Shown: positions 35,801 through 49,170 of the stretch, piece by piece
Layout of the letters: each line of letters starts with the position of its first letter
Position numbering within the stretch: the stretch's first letter is position 1
Assembly: GCA_963556495.2 (NCBI GenBank)
Contig: OY747711.1
Span: 39,621,914-39,685,913, forward strand
Source of the DNA: Valencia hispanica
Lineage: Eukaryota; Chordata; Actinopteri; Cyprinodontiformes; Valenciidae
Direction of reading: 5' to 3'
DNA length: 64,000 nucleotides
Translations under genes and position numbers: made by a program
The notes under the pieces: generated by a model
Told to the model about the DNA's origin: nothing
The model's input: the letters and a program-made list of their open reading frames with translations, nothing else
Database searches by the model: none

Positions 35801-38800
35801 CAATTTTGTTGCTACGCGTTAGGCCTTCATGAATGCTGCCTGAATTAACCACTGACATGTTGCATATAAACTGGTTTCCTTTTAAACAGCTTAGTCATTT
35901 TGAGAAAAGCTAACTTTGAGTCTTCCTCGCTCTGTTATGCCATCCACACCAAAGATCCACACCAAGTCATGGTTCAGATTTTGGGTGTACTGATCAGGGA
36001 AAAAAAATTTAGTTTCTGACTGAGGTTACAGTCAGTAAAGCTGAAATTGGCCCATAACCAGATTTCTTGGCGTATCATTAGTAACTGCTCATTGTGTGAA
36101 GGACCATTTTCCATGCACACAGTCACTGAGCGCTATTAATCTCCCTGTTTAAAATTGAGGACAGACCTCATATGCTAGGTTTGAGTCCAACTACCTTTTT
36201 TGTGGTTCTTTAGATCCCAGGTGCTCACCGTAACTTATTTTGTGTAATCCTTTAACCCTCTGGAAAATGCTGACCATAAACATCTGGAGCCCACACCAGA
36301 TATCAAATTCTGATGTTTTTCATTTGCACCCACATGCGTCTGGGTCACTTCAAAACATGACTTGGTGGGGTTTTTCCTTGATTCTAGGTGCAATCCTAGT
36401 TTTATAATAGTTGAATCTATAAACTCTGTACAAAAAAATATCCTATGAGATTCTTTAAAAGGTTTTTGCTTTCCTGCACCTCCAAAGGCGATGCAGTTTA
36501 AAAAAATATAAAAAATCTCTGAATAAACATGTTCAGATAGAAGCTTCTAGCAAGTGTTTTTTTTTCAGTTTGTATTTATATATTTTCAACTGCAGTTTAT
36601 TTCAATGCTATCGGACAAGGTCGTGTGTGTGTGTGTGTGTGTGTGTGTGTCTGCTGTAAGGCTTTCAATAACTTAGTTTTATATATATTTGTTTCATTTC
36701 AGTCATTCTCCTCTGTGCTGAATCTTTAAAAAGAATGTAAGGACATCTCTAAATTAAAGGTTGTATATACTAATTAAAAGTCTGTCTTCAGATTAATTGT
36801 GGCTGATGCAGACCAGAGGTTTTCTATTGGTGAGGACAGCCCACCTGATTAGGAGGAATGAGGTTATAGTGAGTTCAAGTGCTACAAATTATGCATGGGA
36901 GAAATGGAGGCAAAGCTCCTGACACTTTTGTCTTAGTTGGAAAAATGCTATAATGGCAATAAAATCCTTACCAAACTTCATGGAAATTCAGGCCACCAAA
37001 GTTCTTTTTCCATTAGAAGCCTTTTGGGCAGAAAAAGCTTATTACATAATCAGGAAACTGCAGATAATTTACTGGATTTAAAAGGAAGTGATGAATGAAC
37101 TCTTGTGACAAAACCTCCTTGCACTGTGAATATTTTATAACAACATCTCTCTTGGTCTGCTAGAATATTTATATTAACATAGCTTGGAAAAAGGATAAAG
37201 GAAAGCGGTCAGAAAAGCGGCAGACAGTGAGGAGGCAGCTGGGAAACATGTTGAATGAAATGAAAGGAGTCCGCTTCGGAGAGGAAAGTAAATCCACTGT
37301 CTCATCCATCAGTAATGGCAGGTTGTCTATATGTTAAAGGACTGAGCTGTACCAAAGTGTCCTGGTGGCCCTGCTGCCTGTCTCCGTGGTGACGGGCATC
37401 TCCCCAGTGAGTCATGATTGGTCAAACGGATTGTCAGTAAGCAGAGGGCCTGTGTGTGTGCGCGCAGAAAAATTTGACTTCACATGGTGATGGTGAGAAA
37501 TGCCCTCGTGTGTATTTTGTACTTCATGTGTTCTATCTGCCTCTCTCTCCTGCCTACAAAAAAAACACAGGTGTTTTTTTTTTCTTCCCTCTGACCCTGG
37601 AGCAAATGGTTTTTGTTGAAGTCATGCAGGTTAATCGCCAGGGCTGGAAACAGAAGGGTGGTCAAGTTTGGGTCAGCAGTATCGCAAATGAGAATTTAGA
37701 GGCATTCTGACCCAAAGGATAGAAATGTGGGTGCAGGGGAGTAGACTGGTGGGCTGGGAATAGAGCTACATGATATAATGATTCTCAATCATCACATTGT
37801 AATTGCAAAAGACTCCTTGGATGCTACATTTGGTGTACTTGGAGTCCCATGCATTCATGCTGTACATGCCAGTAACATACTTGGTTAGGTGGATGGACTT
37901 TTCGCTGCGCTTGTTGCACACGCCTAATATAGATTTCTGTGGCTGAGAAAGTTGATGAAGAATGGTAGGGACGCTATGATAAAGAAAAGGAATGAGAGAG
38001 GTAAGTAATATATGGGTTATCACATTTTTGCCTTTGGGTAGTCACCGTCCTTATTTTGCACTGATTTGATCAATATATTTGCTGTATTTTTAATTTGTAT
38101 ATTTTTAGCCATTCAGTTGTAGTGTTACATGATCACGCTGTGTTAGAACACCATATTTCAGGACGACCTGAAACCTGTCTTGAGGTGGCTATCTAGTTTC
38201 TGTTTTAGTTAAGCTTTTCCGACCCTGGAGTATGAAGGGGAGTCATTTCAGCTTGAAACCCCGAGATAAGACTGGAAGTATTTCTAGAGTTTAGGAATAG
38301 TTGGATTAATAAAAAAACAAAACACACGGACTATCTGAAAAAACCATTACATTAGAAGAAAAGAAGCTTCCACCGACTTCATCTGGCAGCATTTCTTGTG
38401 CTTCGAGACAAATTACCAGGGTTTGTAATCTAAAACAAGATCTCAACTGTTTAACCATTAACTGTTAATGATGCCAATGTTTGCGTCTGCTTTGCAGCTC
38501 TCTGTTGGCATTAAACTAAAGAACTGTTTCAGAGAACATGGACTGAAATTGTGCACCTCTACTTTAAAATTGAATACACTCAGACGGATCAAACGTGAAC
38601 AACTTGATGTGCACGGAGCAGAAACTCTCAAAAACTCTTTAAAGTTGATGAAAGTACTTTTTTTAGCATTAAAGGCACCTTGAGTGAATACAACTGTGTG
38701 TAGAATGGTCAAGCAGAGATTAAATTGTGGTTCTCCAATTACAGCGTCTTTAAATTGGTGATTATCTCAGAAATCTTTGCTGTATTTGTAAGAACACAGA

Positions 38801-40200
38801 AAAAGCTGTATTCTTTGCTTCCCCAAAACATATCGTCAAGACCTGATCTTGTTCTAGTTGGCTAAATGTATTGCTACACCTCAACTATTTGACATTTTAA
38901 TTGATGTTTTCGACTCAAATATGTAATGTGGCTCATTTAAAACTGGATACAAGTTAAAGCATGACTGACTAAAAGAGGTCTGTGGCGATGTTTGTGCTGT
39001 TCCCTGAAAGTATCAACTGTTGGGTATTATCTTCTGAGCAGATTTTATAGCTACAGGAACAATCAATAATTTAGTAAAAAAAATATTGCATGATCTGTCA
39101 CGAAGTTAAAGCAACTGCAATAGTGAGCTTGCATGCTCCAGAACCCTTGCATTTCAGAGTTAAAATTAAAAAGATGAATTTTTCTTAAGCAAGGCTGAGA
39201 CTTCTGTGAGCTCTACCACACACTTTGAAGCATTTAATTGACCTAACCATCTTCTTTTGCTAATGTGGTCAGATAACGTTTACAGTAGCCTACTTGTTAG
39301 AATATTGCTTCAAACATCAGCCTGTGCTGTAGCATAAAGCAGCTCTGAATTTGGGATATAAGCTGATCCGTTTGCTTTAAAGTAGCACACCAACTCCCAT
39401 GATGCCTTGGAGGACGAGAGACGGAAAGACAAAGGCCTCAAGCTGTCCTTCCTTTTTTTTCCTCTTCATTTCTCATCGTGTGTCATCCTATCACAGTTTT
39501 AGCCTGCTTTTATTTTAGACTATTATCTTTCAATTAAACTTTTTTACAAGATTTCTTTGAACTTTTGCACGGAATTTCCACTACTTGCTCTCTGTCTGGA
39601 ATGCGAAACACAAAATGTAGAGAGGGTTGCGTAAAGGCAGTTTTGTGTAGTCCTCTATCCAAGTGAAATATACTTTTTTTTTTTTTTTTGTCTGGTTTCA
39701 TCGTTTGCTTCCATTAGCTCTCCATTAACATTTCTGCATGGACGAGGCTGGTGATCTAGGTCAAACAGTCCTTTTGATGTCTATTACAAGGAGCCTTCTT
39801 GCTAGTGCATGATAGTTTAAGGATTCTTCATATTTAGCTTTGCACTCTACAAATTTATTGAACACTATTAGAAAGACACTTTTTTTTTTCTTTTTCAAAG
39901 CAGAAATTCAACAGCCACTTGTCTTTGGCTTAATTTGCCACGGCTCAAGGTAAAAATAGTACCTTTTGATGATGTAACTCTGCAAAGGAACATGTAGTGT
40001 AAGGACTGTAAAAACAAAGCAACAAATTCAGAGACCTGTCTTCTCTCCCTGTTCTGCTCTGTGTGTCGTAGAGCAGCAGAAGTGTCTGTCTGGGCTAGCT
40101 CGAGTGGGAATTTTTCTCCAAATCAGAGGTGGGTGGTTCCACCTTTTTTGCTTCTAAACTGTATAAATGGGTCTTTACCAATGCAGTCTTTCAGTTTCTG
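32836..40200. other. Intronic stretch, mostly unremarkable
   Basis: Features seen: an ATTT-rich tract at about 34045-34090, a pair of GGGAATTCC sites at 35398-35420, a (GT)14 microsatellite at 36623-36650 and a poly-T at about 39671-39688. No exon was recognised. Confidence 0.45.
36623..36650. repeat. (GT)14 microsatellite
   Basis: Uninterrupted GT dinucleotides. Confidence 0.95.
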
Positions 40201-40783
40201 GGGAGCTTTTTACATTTTGGTGTAAACTTGTTTAATACTACACTTTTTGGTCTAAAAACGTCTTAGTGCTGCCCCCTTAGGGTTGAACGGTGGCTACTGC
40301 ATTTGAATTTTGGGATTGATGGAGAGCGGTACATCTCTACGTCACAGGCATTGACTATGTCAAAGCAGCCATGGTCTCGCAGACACGCCCCGTAGGTTTG
40401 GGGATAAAACTATCCGACATACTGAGCCCCGAGCCAGCGCCGCCCGAGCTCGGTGCTGCTGAGGCAGAGGGAGACAGGAGGAGTCCAGTCTCTGAGTGGT
40501 GATGCTAACATAGACTAACGTTCAAAACAGATGAATGTTGATCAGATTGATTAGTTGCAAAACTGCCAACGTCGCTTTGGTCACTGTCCATGTTTCAGTG
40601 TCAGATTAAGCGAGCTGTCATTGTCTTCCGGAACACACCCCCACGTTCCCCCCTCCGCTTTTCCTCAACACTTGGCCATACCCCTCCATTCTTCCTGGCA
40701 CCGCCCACTTTGTAGAATTTTTTTTTTTAAATGTTGTCTGGGGACGGGGTTATGCTTTTTCATGGGGTTCAGTTACACTTTAA
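40201..40783. other. GC-richer block next to a TTAA-flanked element
   Basis: The region about 40330-40700 has more G+C and CpG than its surroundings (for example 'gagccccgagccagcgccgcccgagctcgg'). It looks like transposon-derived DNA, possibly part of the same insertion complex as the neighbour at 40784. No coding frame of note. Confidence 0.35.
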
Positions 40784-41283
40784 AGGGGCTTTTTGAAATT
40801 TTCTGAAATTTAAACTCGCGACTGACACCTGTGGCCAAAAAACGGAACTGCTCTTCCTTTCTGCTCGCTCTCACAGCGCACGCTCCTACGCCGGTTGCTC
40901 TCAATCTTTGATCTTTTTCGGGCACTTGTCAGGGGTTTAACTTTTTTAGTCTTATGTGGAGTTACTGTTGGTGTCAGAGTTGTCCTGTCTCTCTTCTGTG
41001 AATTCGCATAATCCATTGAACTACTTGCGAGTTCTGACTAGCGGTAGTGGCAGAGTGATCTGAAACATTTAACATGAACGCGCTTGACGTCACATCCGCA
41101 GACAGCGCTGGAAAATCCGACCCGACAGAAAATAGAACAAATTGGATACAGGCTTATTGGTGCACCCACTGTGAGCTGACAAGGTGTCAGTATGCTCACC
41201 AGGAGATGTTTGAGGCATAAATGGTCAAATAAAAAGGCTATTGTTACGTTTATTTTTGGGGAAAAGTTGCATATAGCCCCTTT
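40784..41283. mobile_element. 500-bp non-autonomous element flanked by TTAA (piggyBac/Kolobok-like)
   Basis: The left flank is TTAA at 40780-40783 followed by AGGGGCTTTTTG. The right end is CATATAGCCCCTTT followed by TTAA at 41284-41287. The AGGGGCT termini are inverted and the TTAA duplication is the target preference of piggyBac and Kolobok transposons. The interior is CpG-richer than the surroundings and has no transposase. Confidence 0.6.
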
Positions 41284-41287
41284 TTAA

Positions 41288-44200
41288 AAGCAGAAATAAA
41301 CATGTTTACAGCCTGGTTCAAAAAACATTTTAGGTTTAATAGGTCAAGTTTACTGTTATGACAATTCTGAGGGGGGTGAATTTTTATTTATAACTCATCC
41401 ATTTAGATGGAATTTAAGCTTGAAATTATGAATAAGGGGCGTGTCCTTTTGACAGGTCTCAGATGAGTCATCAATGCTAGCAGCTTGCAATATGGTAACC
41501 TATCTGAAAAATTAACAATCCACCATCAGCTAAAGGACGCTTGTGTTCATTTTCCATTTACGTTCCTCACTTTAGTTTTTTTTTGTTGCAGTTTTATTTT
41601 GGTAATCTGATTTCTCTGGAGCACAGTTTTATTTACTTCCCATGTTCCTTGCAAATCTTGTCCGGAGTTGACTTGTTACTTTCAAAGGTTTTACATTTTC
41701 CCCCACAAATTAAAAAACGTAAAATTTATCCTAACCCTTTTTCCATTCGTAGCTGTTTTAGGCATTTTTTGTTTCTTCTTAATTTTGCATACACTGTGCA
41801 GTAGCATTGGAGATGGCATGTTCCTGTGCTTTATTTTATTTTTTTTATAGCTGTAGCTTGGCAATAAACTGATTCACCCAATGGGGGGTCTGCTTAACTT
41901 GTTAGCTTCCACCACTAAAGGGGTTTATTTACCTTTCACAAGGTGTGCTGGTCTTTCAACTACAGGTACAGTGAACTATAACTGATAAAGACTTCAAAGA
42001 ACCTAGCTTCTCAAAGGGGTGGCTTGTGAACATTAAATAAATCCAGGAGATACTTGTCAAAATTGAATGGGCGAAAAAAGCGTTTTTTTTGTGTTTTTTT
42101 TTATATTGAAGTTTTTTTCCACCCCCTGACATTTTATTGATCTTTTTTTAATTTCTTTCTTTTTGATTAGATCCACAGATCAGCTGGGCTACTGTCAAGG
42201 ATCGATGGAGGTGGTTGTGGGTGTCTTTGACGTGGGCATGTTTGTGTTCTGCCTGCAAATTTTGCTTAAATTTGATTCAAAAGCAACCAGCCTGAAGCAG
42301 GTCAAATTGTTGGCACCACTTAGCAAGCAGGTGGGAGAAAATGACAATCAATACTAAGCAAAGCACAGCATCAACAAAATATGAAACAACCAACATGTTA
42401 TGAGTAGAAGTGAATGAAAAAGGGAGGACGAGTAAGTGGCTGAAGAGTGAGGCTTGTGGAAGGTCTGCTGGTGATATCCAGCAGGGAAAAACCGAAATGG
42501 AAAATAGATTCATGCTAATTTTAGAGCTAAACGATTTACAACCCAATGCACCATACAAGTAAGTCACAGCTTTTACTGCATGTTTTACATTCTATCGTTT
42601 TTATCACTTGTAGTATTTCATCAATTGGCCAGTCAAGCACAACCTATTATTAAACCACAATCCAATCTGTCTGTTACACTCTGCTGACAAACTCTTGTAC
42701 ACAGCCAGAGAGAGGCTGAGCAGTGCTGTGATAGGTTTAGCAACAAACATTAAAAGATACAGTCTGCAACACACTGATTAGCCTACAGTTGCACGTTTCT
42801 CTGGTGGATGTCACAAAGAGAACAAACGGGGACTGGCAGACACTGACCATGCCCTGCTGTTCATATGCTGATCCCTGCGTGTGTGTGTGTTAATGCCCCT
42901 GCTGCTTGGCAGGTCTCATCAACTGTATCCAAATGAGCCTGTAGTATCTGGGACTTTCCTCTGCTGCATTTAGAGCACAAACATTAAAGTCCTGAAGCTG
43001 TTTGTGTGCAAGGCTGTCACTTGATGTTTCTTCTAAGTTCTTAAAAACATACCCCACCAGTGTGCCTACCTCTTCTACTTGCAGCAAAACCAAACAATTC
43101 ATGACCAGTCACGTGCACACACACACACGTGCACACACACACAGGCACACACATTCATGCACACACTGTACAGCCAGCTGCCTCCTACACTATTTTCCAA
43201 ATACCCCAGTGCACAGCTTTCATTTTCTTTGGAAAGAACATGATTTGTGTTTGATGCTCGATGCCATCCAGCTTCTTAAAATGTTTCCAGGAGCTTTAAT
43301 TTTGAATCCGTAGCTATAATTTAGATCTGCAAGAAGACTTACTCGATTGGGGTTCTACAAGGGCCAGCTCTTGCTCCACTTTTTTTTTACAAGCATATTT
43401 TACATTTCCTTTTAAACTGACTTCAGTTCACTAATGGTAGTTAGTAGTTGTTGTTTTTTTTGGTTTTTTTTAACTGAAAAACAAAAAAATACTGTTTATT
43501 CATACCTGACTTTGGTCTGTTTTTGACATACGTTTTACTAATTGAAAATGTCCCAGAAGATCATGAACATTTGAGAACAAATCTTAAACAGATTTTGGCA
43601 GTCCTTTAGAGCATTTTAACTATCATAATGCCAAATTAACAAAATTGTTCAAGGTAATTAGCTCGATGGCTTCAATTTGAAAAATAATTTTAAAGTTTGT
43701 GTATATCAGTCTGTTCTGTGTCATTTTGAAATATTAACAAAAATAGGGCATTTAAAAACCAAAAATCTAAAACTAAGGTACATGAATGATCTATGCGAGA
43801 TTGTGTTACAGGTTATAATAATCCAGTGTGTTTTTTTAATTTGGTGTTTTTGTCCCTGAGGGTGTTTCTGTCCCTGAGAGTCAGTCAAGCCTCCAGCACA
43901 GACCAATCAGAATAGGCCAAAGAATCACTTTTTTTTTTTTACTGTAGGTAAGGAATTTTATTGCCTATAACCTTATAGGATTGCAGATATAACATAGGAT
44001 TAATAGGAAACACATGCAAGATAGCTAAATTGGTAATAAGAGTTTAAGTGGAGTCATCCCACCCAGCAGCTATGCTTGTGGTATGCACCATCTAAATAAT
44101 TAAATTTTCTTGAAGTTATGCACATTGATGTACCTGCATGCAATACAGCTTACTCTACAGACAGCATTTTCCCATGAGGCCTTTTTAAGCTATACTTTGT

Positions 44201-45671
44201 GTACAGTTGGACACAGGTTTAAACATAGTTTTGTGCGTGCAAGCATTCGGTAGAAATGCATGGCTTATTAAGGACTTGAAGGAGAAGGTGACCATGAAAT
44301 GTGCTGTGTAAAAATGGAGGGGGGAAAATAGTTTGGAAAGAGACTGAAGAGAGAAATCATGTTTCCATTGCTTCACTGAGAGAAAGGGAGAGGAGGCCAT
44401 AAGGAGGATGGCATAGTGACAAATGTCTGGCCACAAATTGAAGCCAAGAGGAGATTGGTCTACAGAGGGAGGGGTGAAGGAAGAAAAAGAGGGAGAGTAT
44501 TATATGTAATTAAAACGGTGATTACTGGGGTCTGAAATCATTTCTACCAGACAGTTCTGTTGAATTTGGCTTCTTGTTGGAAACTCTGAATGACATCAGT
44601 CGTTTCACTGAATTAGTGAGTACGTGCACGGGGGTTAGCATCACATGCACTAGTGGCTTGTTTCTCTCATGTTCTTGCCACCTGCATTGATTCATTGATG
44701 GCATGGATTCTTTCATGGGTGTGCTGTCTGGTAAAGATTTTTGTAAGTGTTTAAAAGAATTACTGGGTCCATGGAAACCTCTGACCCTCTGACAGAGGGA
44801 CAGAAAGCGAGGCGGACAAAGAGGTCAGCGATAACGGATAATTTGAGATTAGACATTGTTGAACTTACAGTTCAGTGCACTGATCCAAGACAAGCTACTG
44901 TGTGGTTAGCCTTGTTCCTATAGAGCTCAATGCCAGACTGAGTACAGGCCTGAGAGGTGCCCGTGTACCCAAATAATGAATGGAAAAAGTAGTCAATTGA
45001 AAACTTGACTCAAAGGATTTTAGACTTTAGTTCTTCTTTTTTGCAACAATGAGTGAATATTGCTCCTAAGACAATAAAGGATATCTCAATTGCCCCTGAC
45101 ACATCTCCTGACATTCAGACATTGGGGGAACAAGCCTGACAGAGCCACAACAGATGCCCTTTTGTTTTCTTTGTGCATGTGTATTTGCAACTTGTTAAAA
45201 ACCAATTTCCATACAGGTTAGCTCTAAAAATGTATCCAACTTGCGTTCCTTGCATCCTCACCGTGCCCCCATCAGTTGGTCATGCAGCTTCTCTTCTAAA
45301 ACATGACGATAGCATGATTAAGGGGTCCTCTAAACTCCTACGTAAACCAAGAAAACATGCTTAGTAGAGCCTAGAGTCAAATCAAAACTTACTTTCACGG
45401 AAAAGAGCGGTCACTGTGAAATTTCCGTGCAATACCCGCCATGTAGAACAGAGCAAGCTTTTCAGATCTCAGATTGCCCGAAAGCTTTAGCTTTTTCAAT
45501 CTTGACAAATTCAATGACATAATGCTGAATTGAATTTGCTGAATCATGTTTTGAACTCCTGTTCCTTTTAGCTTTTTCTTCTCTTTTCTTTCTCTGTTAT
45601 GTTGTAGTTTGTTCTTTTTGTAGACGTTAGTTCTTTTTTGTTTTGGTTGAAGCATTGGTTATTAGAACAAT
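41288..45671. other. Intronic stretch
   Basis: T-rich patches near 42080-42170, a CA microsatellite at 43115-43168 and purine-rich DNA at 44270-44500. No exon or named mobile element seen. Confidence 0.45.
43115..43168. repeat. Imperfect CA microsatellite
   Basis: CACACA units interrupted by GTGCA and GG. Confidence 0.85.
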
Positions 45672-45683
45672 TATTCCCTCTGG

Positions 45684-45873
45684 TGGGGTGTTGCGTGGTG
45701 CAGTGGTTAGAGCGGGCACCCCATGTGCAGAGGCTTCAGTCCTCTACGCTGCCGTCCCTGGTTCGAGTCCCATCCCGGGCGACCTTTGCCGCATGTCTTC
45801 CCCCACCTCTCTCCCCCTTCAAAAAGTCTGTCCACTGTCAATAAAGGCCACTCATGCCCAAAATAAAAAAAAA
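45684..45873 (+). mobile_element. tRNA-derived SINE with intact target-site duplication
   Basis: A tRNA-like head carries the A box in GTGGTGCAGTGGTTAGAGC and the B box in GGTTCGAGTCCC. A body 'ctttgccgcatgtcttcccccacctctctccccc' follows, with an AATAAAGGCC segment and an A-rich tail. A 12-bp direct repeat TATTCCCTCTGG flanks it at 45672-45683 and 45874-45885. It is not a functional tRNA gene: the body is much too long and there is no complete cloverleaf 3' half. Older copies are at 3985 and 22377. Confidence 0.9.
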
Positions 45874-45885
45874 TATTCCCTCTGG

Positions 45886-47917
45886 TTTTGGATGCTGTGC
45901 AGCTAGATTACTTTTTGCTCTTTTTTTTTACTTTCAGACAGTTTTTGTATAATACATGATCGTGACAACAAGGTAGTTTTACAAGTGGGAGCGGCAAAAG
46001 AGGTGGATTAGCAGTGCTTGCCAACAACTGATGTTCCCGCCCAGGACATGTTATTGTGGAATATAGTCTATGTAGCCTGGAAGTTGGGCTGTTTGCATGT
46101 CATGACGGTCATGAGACTGTCATACAGTAACAGTCTTCAGTCAGAGGCCTCCTCAGATTTGTTGAAACGCTGCCTGCCACCGGAAATGCTGCCTGCCTCA
46201 GTATTACCACCCACAACGACTGAAGATGTTTGGATGAAATGAGTTACATTTAATTTACCTTTTGACATAAAGTATGTTATTATGTATATTATGTATGTAT
46301 ATTCTTCCTTGCTATGCAGCTGTTTTTTTAAAAATCAGACTGCTGAATGATGAAAATATTTCTAATCACTAGATTTCTAGCTGAGACTGATCAACTTGGG
46401 CAAATTTTTATAATTTTTTATCATTACCATTAGTAAAAGCTGCGCTTTTTTCTATTTTGGTTACACCGCTAGAAATGTTGAAAATGCAGTATACCAATTC
46501 TTTCCTCCACTTACTTTTTCTTTATTTTCTCTTTCAACCACTTATATCTCTCATATTTTAGCCGTCCATTCCATCCGGCTCTTTTGTTACAGTAGCATCG
46601 GGTGTGGATTGATGTCCCCCTAAAGTGGAAGATGGCCACACCTTTCTATTCCCTCAGCTGTTTTGCTGGCAAAAGATGCTCATAAAAAAAGATATACACA
46701 CAGACAAAAACAGACCACAAGCTTAGGCAGATATTCAATTAGTAAGATGTATTGGTGCTTTAAAGTGACGCTGGGAATGTTGAAAAAAGCATGGGGCTGA
46801 CTGATTTTGAATGGCTCTTTGTGTTCCAATGCATGTGTGCTTTGCCGTGTGTGCCTGGGTGTAAGCCGTTTCCACCATACCGGCTCTATTTTAAGACTAG
46901 AGCTGACATGAAAAGAAAATAAGAGGTGCGTTGAGTTTTTATAGAATAACAGGTTAATCAAAAAGATTAGATTAAGATGAAGTAATCAAGCCGGAGGTGG
47001 TCAAAAGGGGGGAAGGCTGTATGTGCTCAGTAGAGGAAATCCTAAAACTTGGACTAAACCACTATAGAGTGGCACTCCACTCCCCTCATCCCCTCTCCCT
47101 TTCCATCCTGCTTTTCTTCTCACTGGGGACCCTCGTAGGAATGTTTCCATTCCCAAACATTCAAAAAAGGCAAAGTTACAAGGGTCAGAGGGTGAGTGTG
47201 TGTGTGTGTGTGTTTGCTTGCCTTTGTGAAGACTTGGTGTGTTAAGAGCTGAGCAAAAATGAGTTAAAATTTTTGTGTGACATTGATCAGGTCTCTCCTC
47301 CATCATTGGTTATCAGAGACAGCAGCAGGCTCAACACACTGCTTCACATTACTGTGTCTAAACACACACACGCATGCGTGCGCCCGAACAAGCACACTAG
47401 CTCTCCTTCCATCTCATTTTATGGTCTCGTAGCAGGTCTTTTTTTTATTTTATTTTTTTAAATGAAAGCCTAATCAAAGCAGGCTTTGTGAATCAACATG
47501 AATAAAGGTATGAATTTATGTTAAAATCTAAAGCTTTTTTCTTAAAACTGGCTCAGTTCATTGTTTTGACAAAAAAAAAGTTCTGACATCTTTTTTTCCT
47601 AACTGTTATAATCTTGAAAATCTAACTTTTAAATAACTTTGTATACATAATGGTGTTCAATGTTATTCACACATTTTTATGACATAATTATTTTATGATA
47701 CTATGTGCATTGTATTTAGTCAATTTACTCTATCTTTAAAGTTCAGGTCAACTTGGTTGCCCTCAGAAATCATTACGCTGGTAAACAGAGCATGTCTGTG
47801 TGTATTTTAAGCTCAGTATAAATCCAGCTGTTCTGTAAAGTCCATAAAGGTTCGTCAGAGAACATTGAACAGAGAAGAGCTTGAGACCAAGTAACACAGC
47901 AGGCGTGCCATGAGTAA
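45886..47917. other. Intronic stretch
   Basis: A short GT microsatellite at 47195-47213; otherwise nothing recognised. Confidence 0.45.
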
Positions 47918-48270
47918 GGAGGGGTCTCATTTATAAAATGTTGCATAGAATCCTTACTAAAACCATACTTAAACTTGGCAAAATAAATGTACTCCCGCCT
48001 AGTACGTTTTTTTTGATCGGTTAAACTTTCAGTACGCAGAGCTGCACTCATTTTCCGCTTTATAAATCACACTCTCCCTAGAAATGTGCACAGGTGTTTT
48101 TGGATAATTTCCCACCTCTTACACACCCACTTCCGGCCATAAACGGTCAACGCAAAAGCCCCTAGTGAATATTCTGCATTGATTTTAGGCGCGCTGATAT
48201 GGGGGCGCTTCACGGGTAACCATGAAAACCAAGAGGCGGAGAAAGAGCAATCCCACAGAGACTGAAGAAG
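47918..48270. repeat. Harbinger-like element remnant (tentative)
   Basis: 'ggggtctcatttataaaatgttgcatagaatccttac' and the internal 'tttataaatcacactctc' resemble the 5' part of fish PIF/Harbinger-type repeats. The following 'aaaaccaagaggcggagaaagag' could be a decayed basic coding start. The right boundary is unclear. Confidence 0.35.
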
Positions 48271-48479
48271 GCACGTGGAGACATGGACAACGGTTTCATT
48301 TCAGTCAATCAATGTCTATCTATATAGAGCTTAAATAAAAACTAAATTACAGCAGATTGTAATAACTTTCAGCACTCCTAGATATTTAAAGCCTGACGAA
48401 GGGTGTGTTTCAAGTCATTTCCTGCAAAATTTTAATTGAGGGTCATTAATAAAAGGAAGAGCTGTGAGTGAAGACAGAT

Positions 48480-49170
48480 CTAACACCAGGACCAGTTCAG
48501 CACTTGGATCTAATAGGACTGCGTTAGGGAATGTACATCGGCTCCCTCCATCCAGATGCTGGGAAAAAAAAAAGGGCCAACAATTCTTGTTTGCGGTTTA
48601 CCACAAAAAATATCTGGAAAGAGGTGATCTGGTCAGATGAGACCAAAAAACGTCGTGGCTCCATGGAAGTCGCTATGAATGCAGGAAAACAAACGCTGTT
48701 CCTTTTATATAAATGAGATAAGAGATACTTTAATAATCCCCGTGGGGAAATTAAGTTAAGTTTCGGTACAACCAATCCAAGATCATACAATAACAAACAT
48801 TAACACAATACAGGATATGGAAGACCGCGGTAGCAGCCAGCTTTACCAGCGCCCCTTTTAGCAGATAGAAATGATTCAATGACACATGCTAATATAACAT
48901 AGTGATGGCAGCATCATGCTGCAAGAACCCTTTAGTAGGGACAGGGAGGTAGGTTTGAGCTAATGAAAGGTGCTTCTACAGAGTACTGATTGCAAATGCA
49001 AGCTAGTCGTTAAGTTTTTGGTTGTAAAACTTAAATAAATACATTTCTATCCACTTCATAATTTTCCTCTTTGTGTGTGTTTAGCTTAGGCACTAAATGT
49101 ATTAAAATCACAAATAGATCAAATTGAGAAGTTGGATGTGGAAATACTTTTACATGGGACTGTATAGTTT
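48480..49170 (+). mobile_element. Tc1-like transposon remnant carrying a nested insertion
   Basis: The left part translates to 'TTKNIWKEVIWSDETK', the conserved Tc1 transposase WSDET block. 'ggcagcatcatgctgc' at 48907 is the next conserved block. The right part, 'atttctatccacttcataatt...gtggaaatacttttacatgggactgta', is the terminal repeat region. The two transposase parts are separated by foreign DNA at about 48712-48860. There are no intact frames. Confidence 0.65.
48712..48860 (-). mobile_element. Nested LINE 3'-end-like fragment
   Basis: 'gagatactttaataatccccgtggggaaatt' is the reverse of a common fish LINE 3' terminus. It interrupts the Tc1-like remnant between its two conserved transposase blocks, so it inserted later. 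Confidence 0.45.

Noticed and set aside
45690..45780. Possible tRNA gene
   Set aside because: A and B boxes are present, but the sequence continues into a SINE body with an A-rich tail and a target-site duplication.
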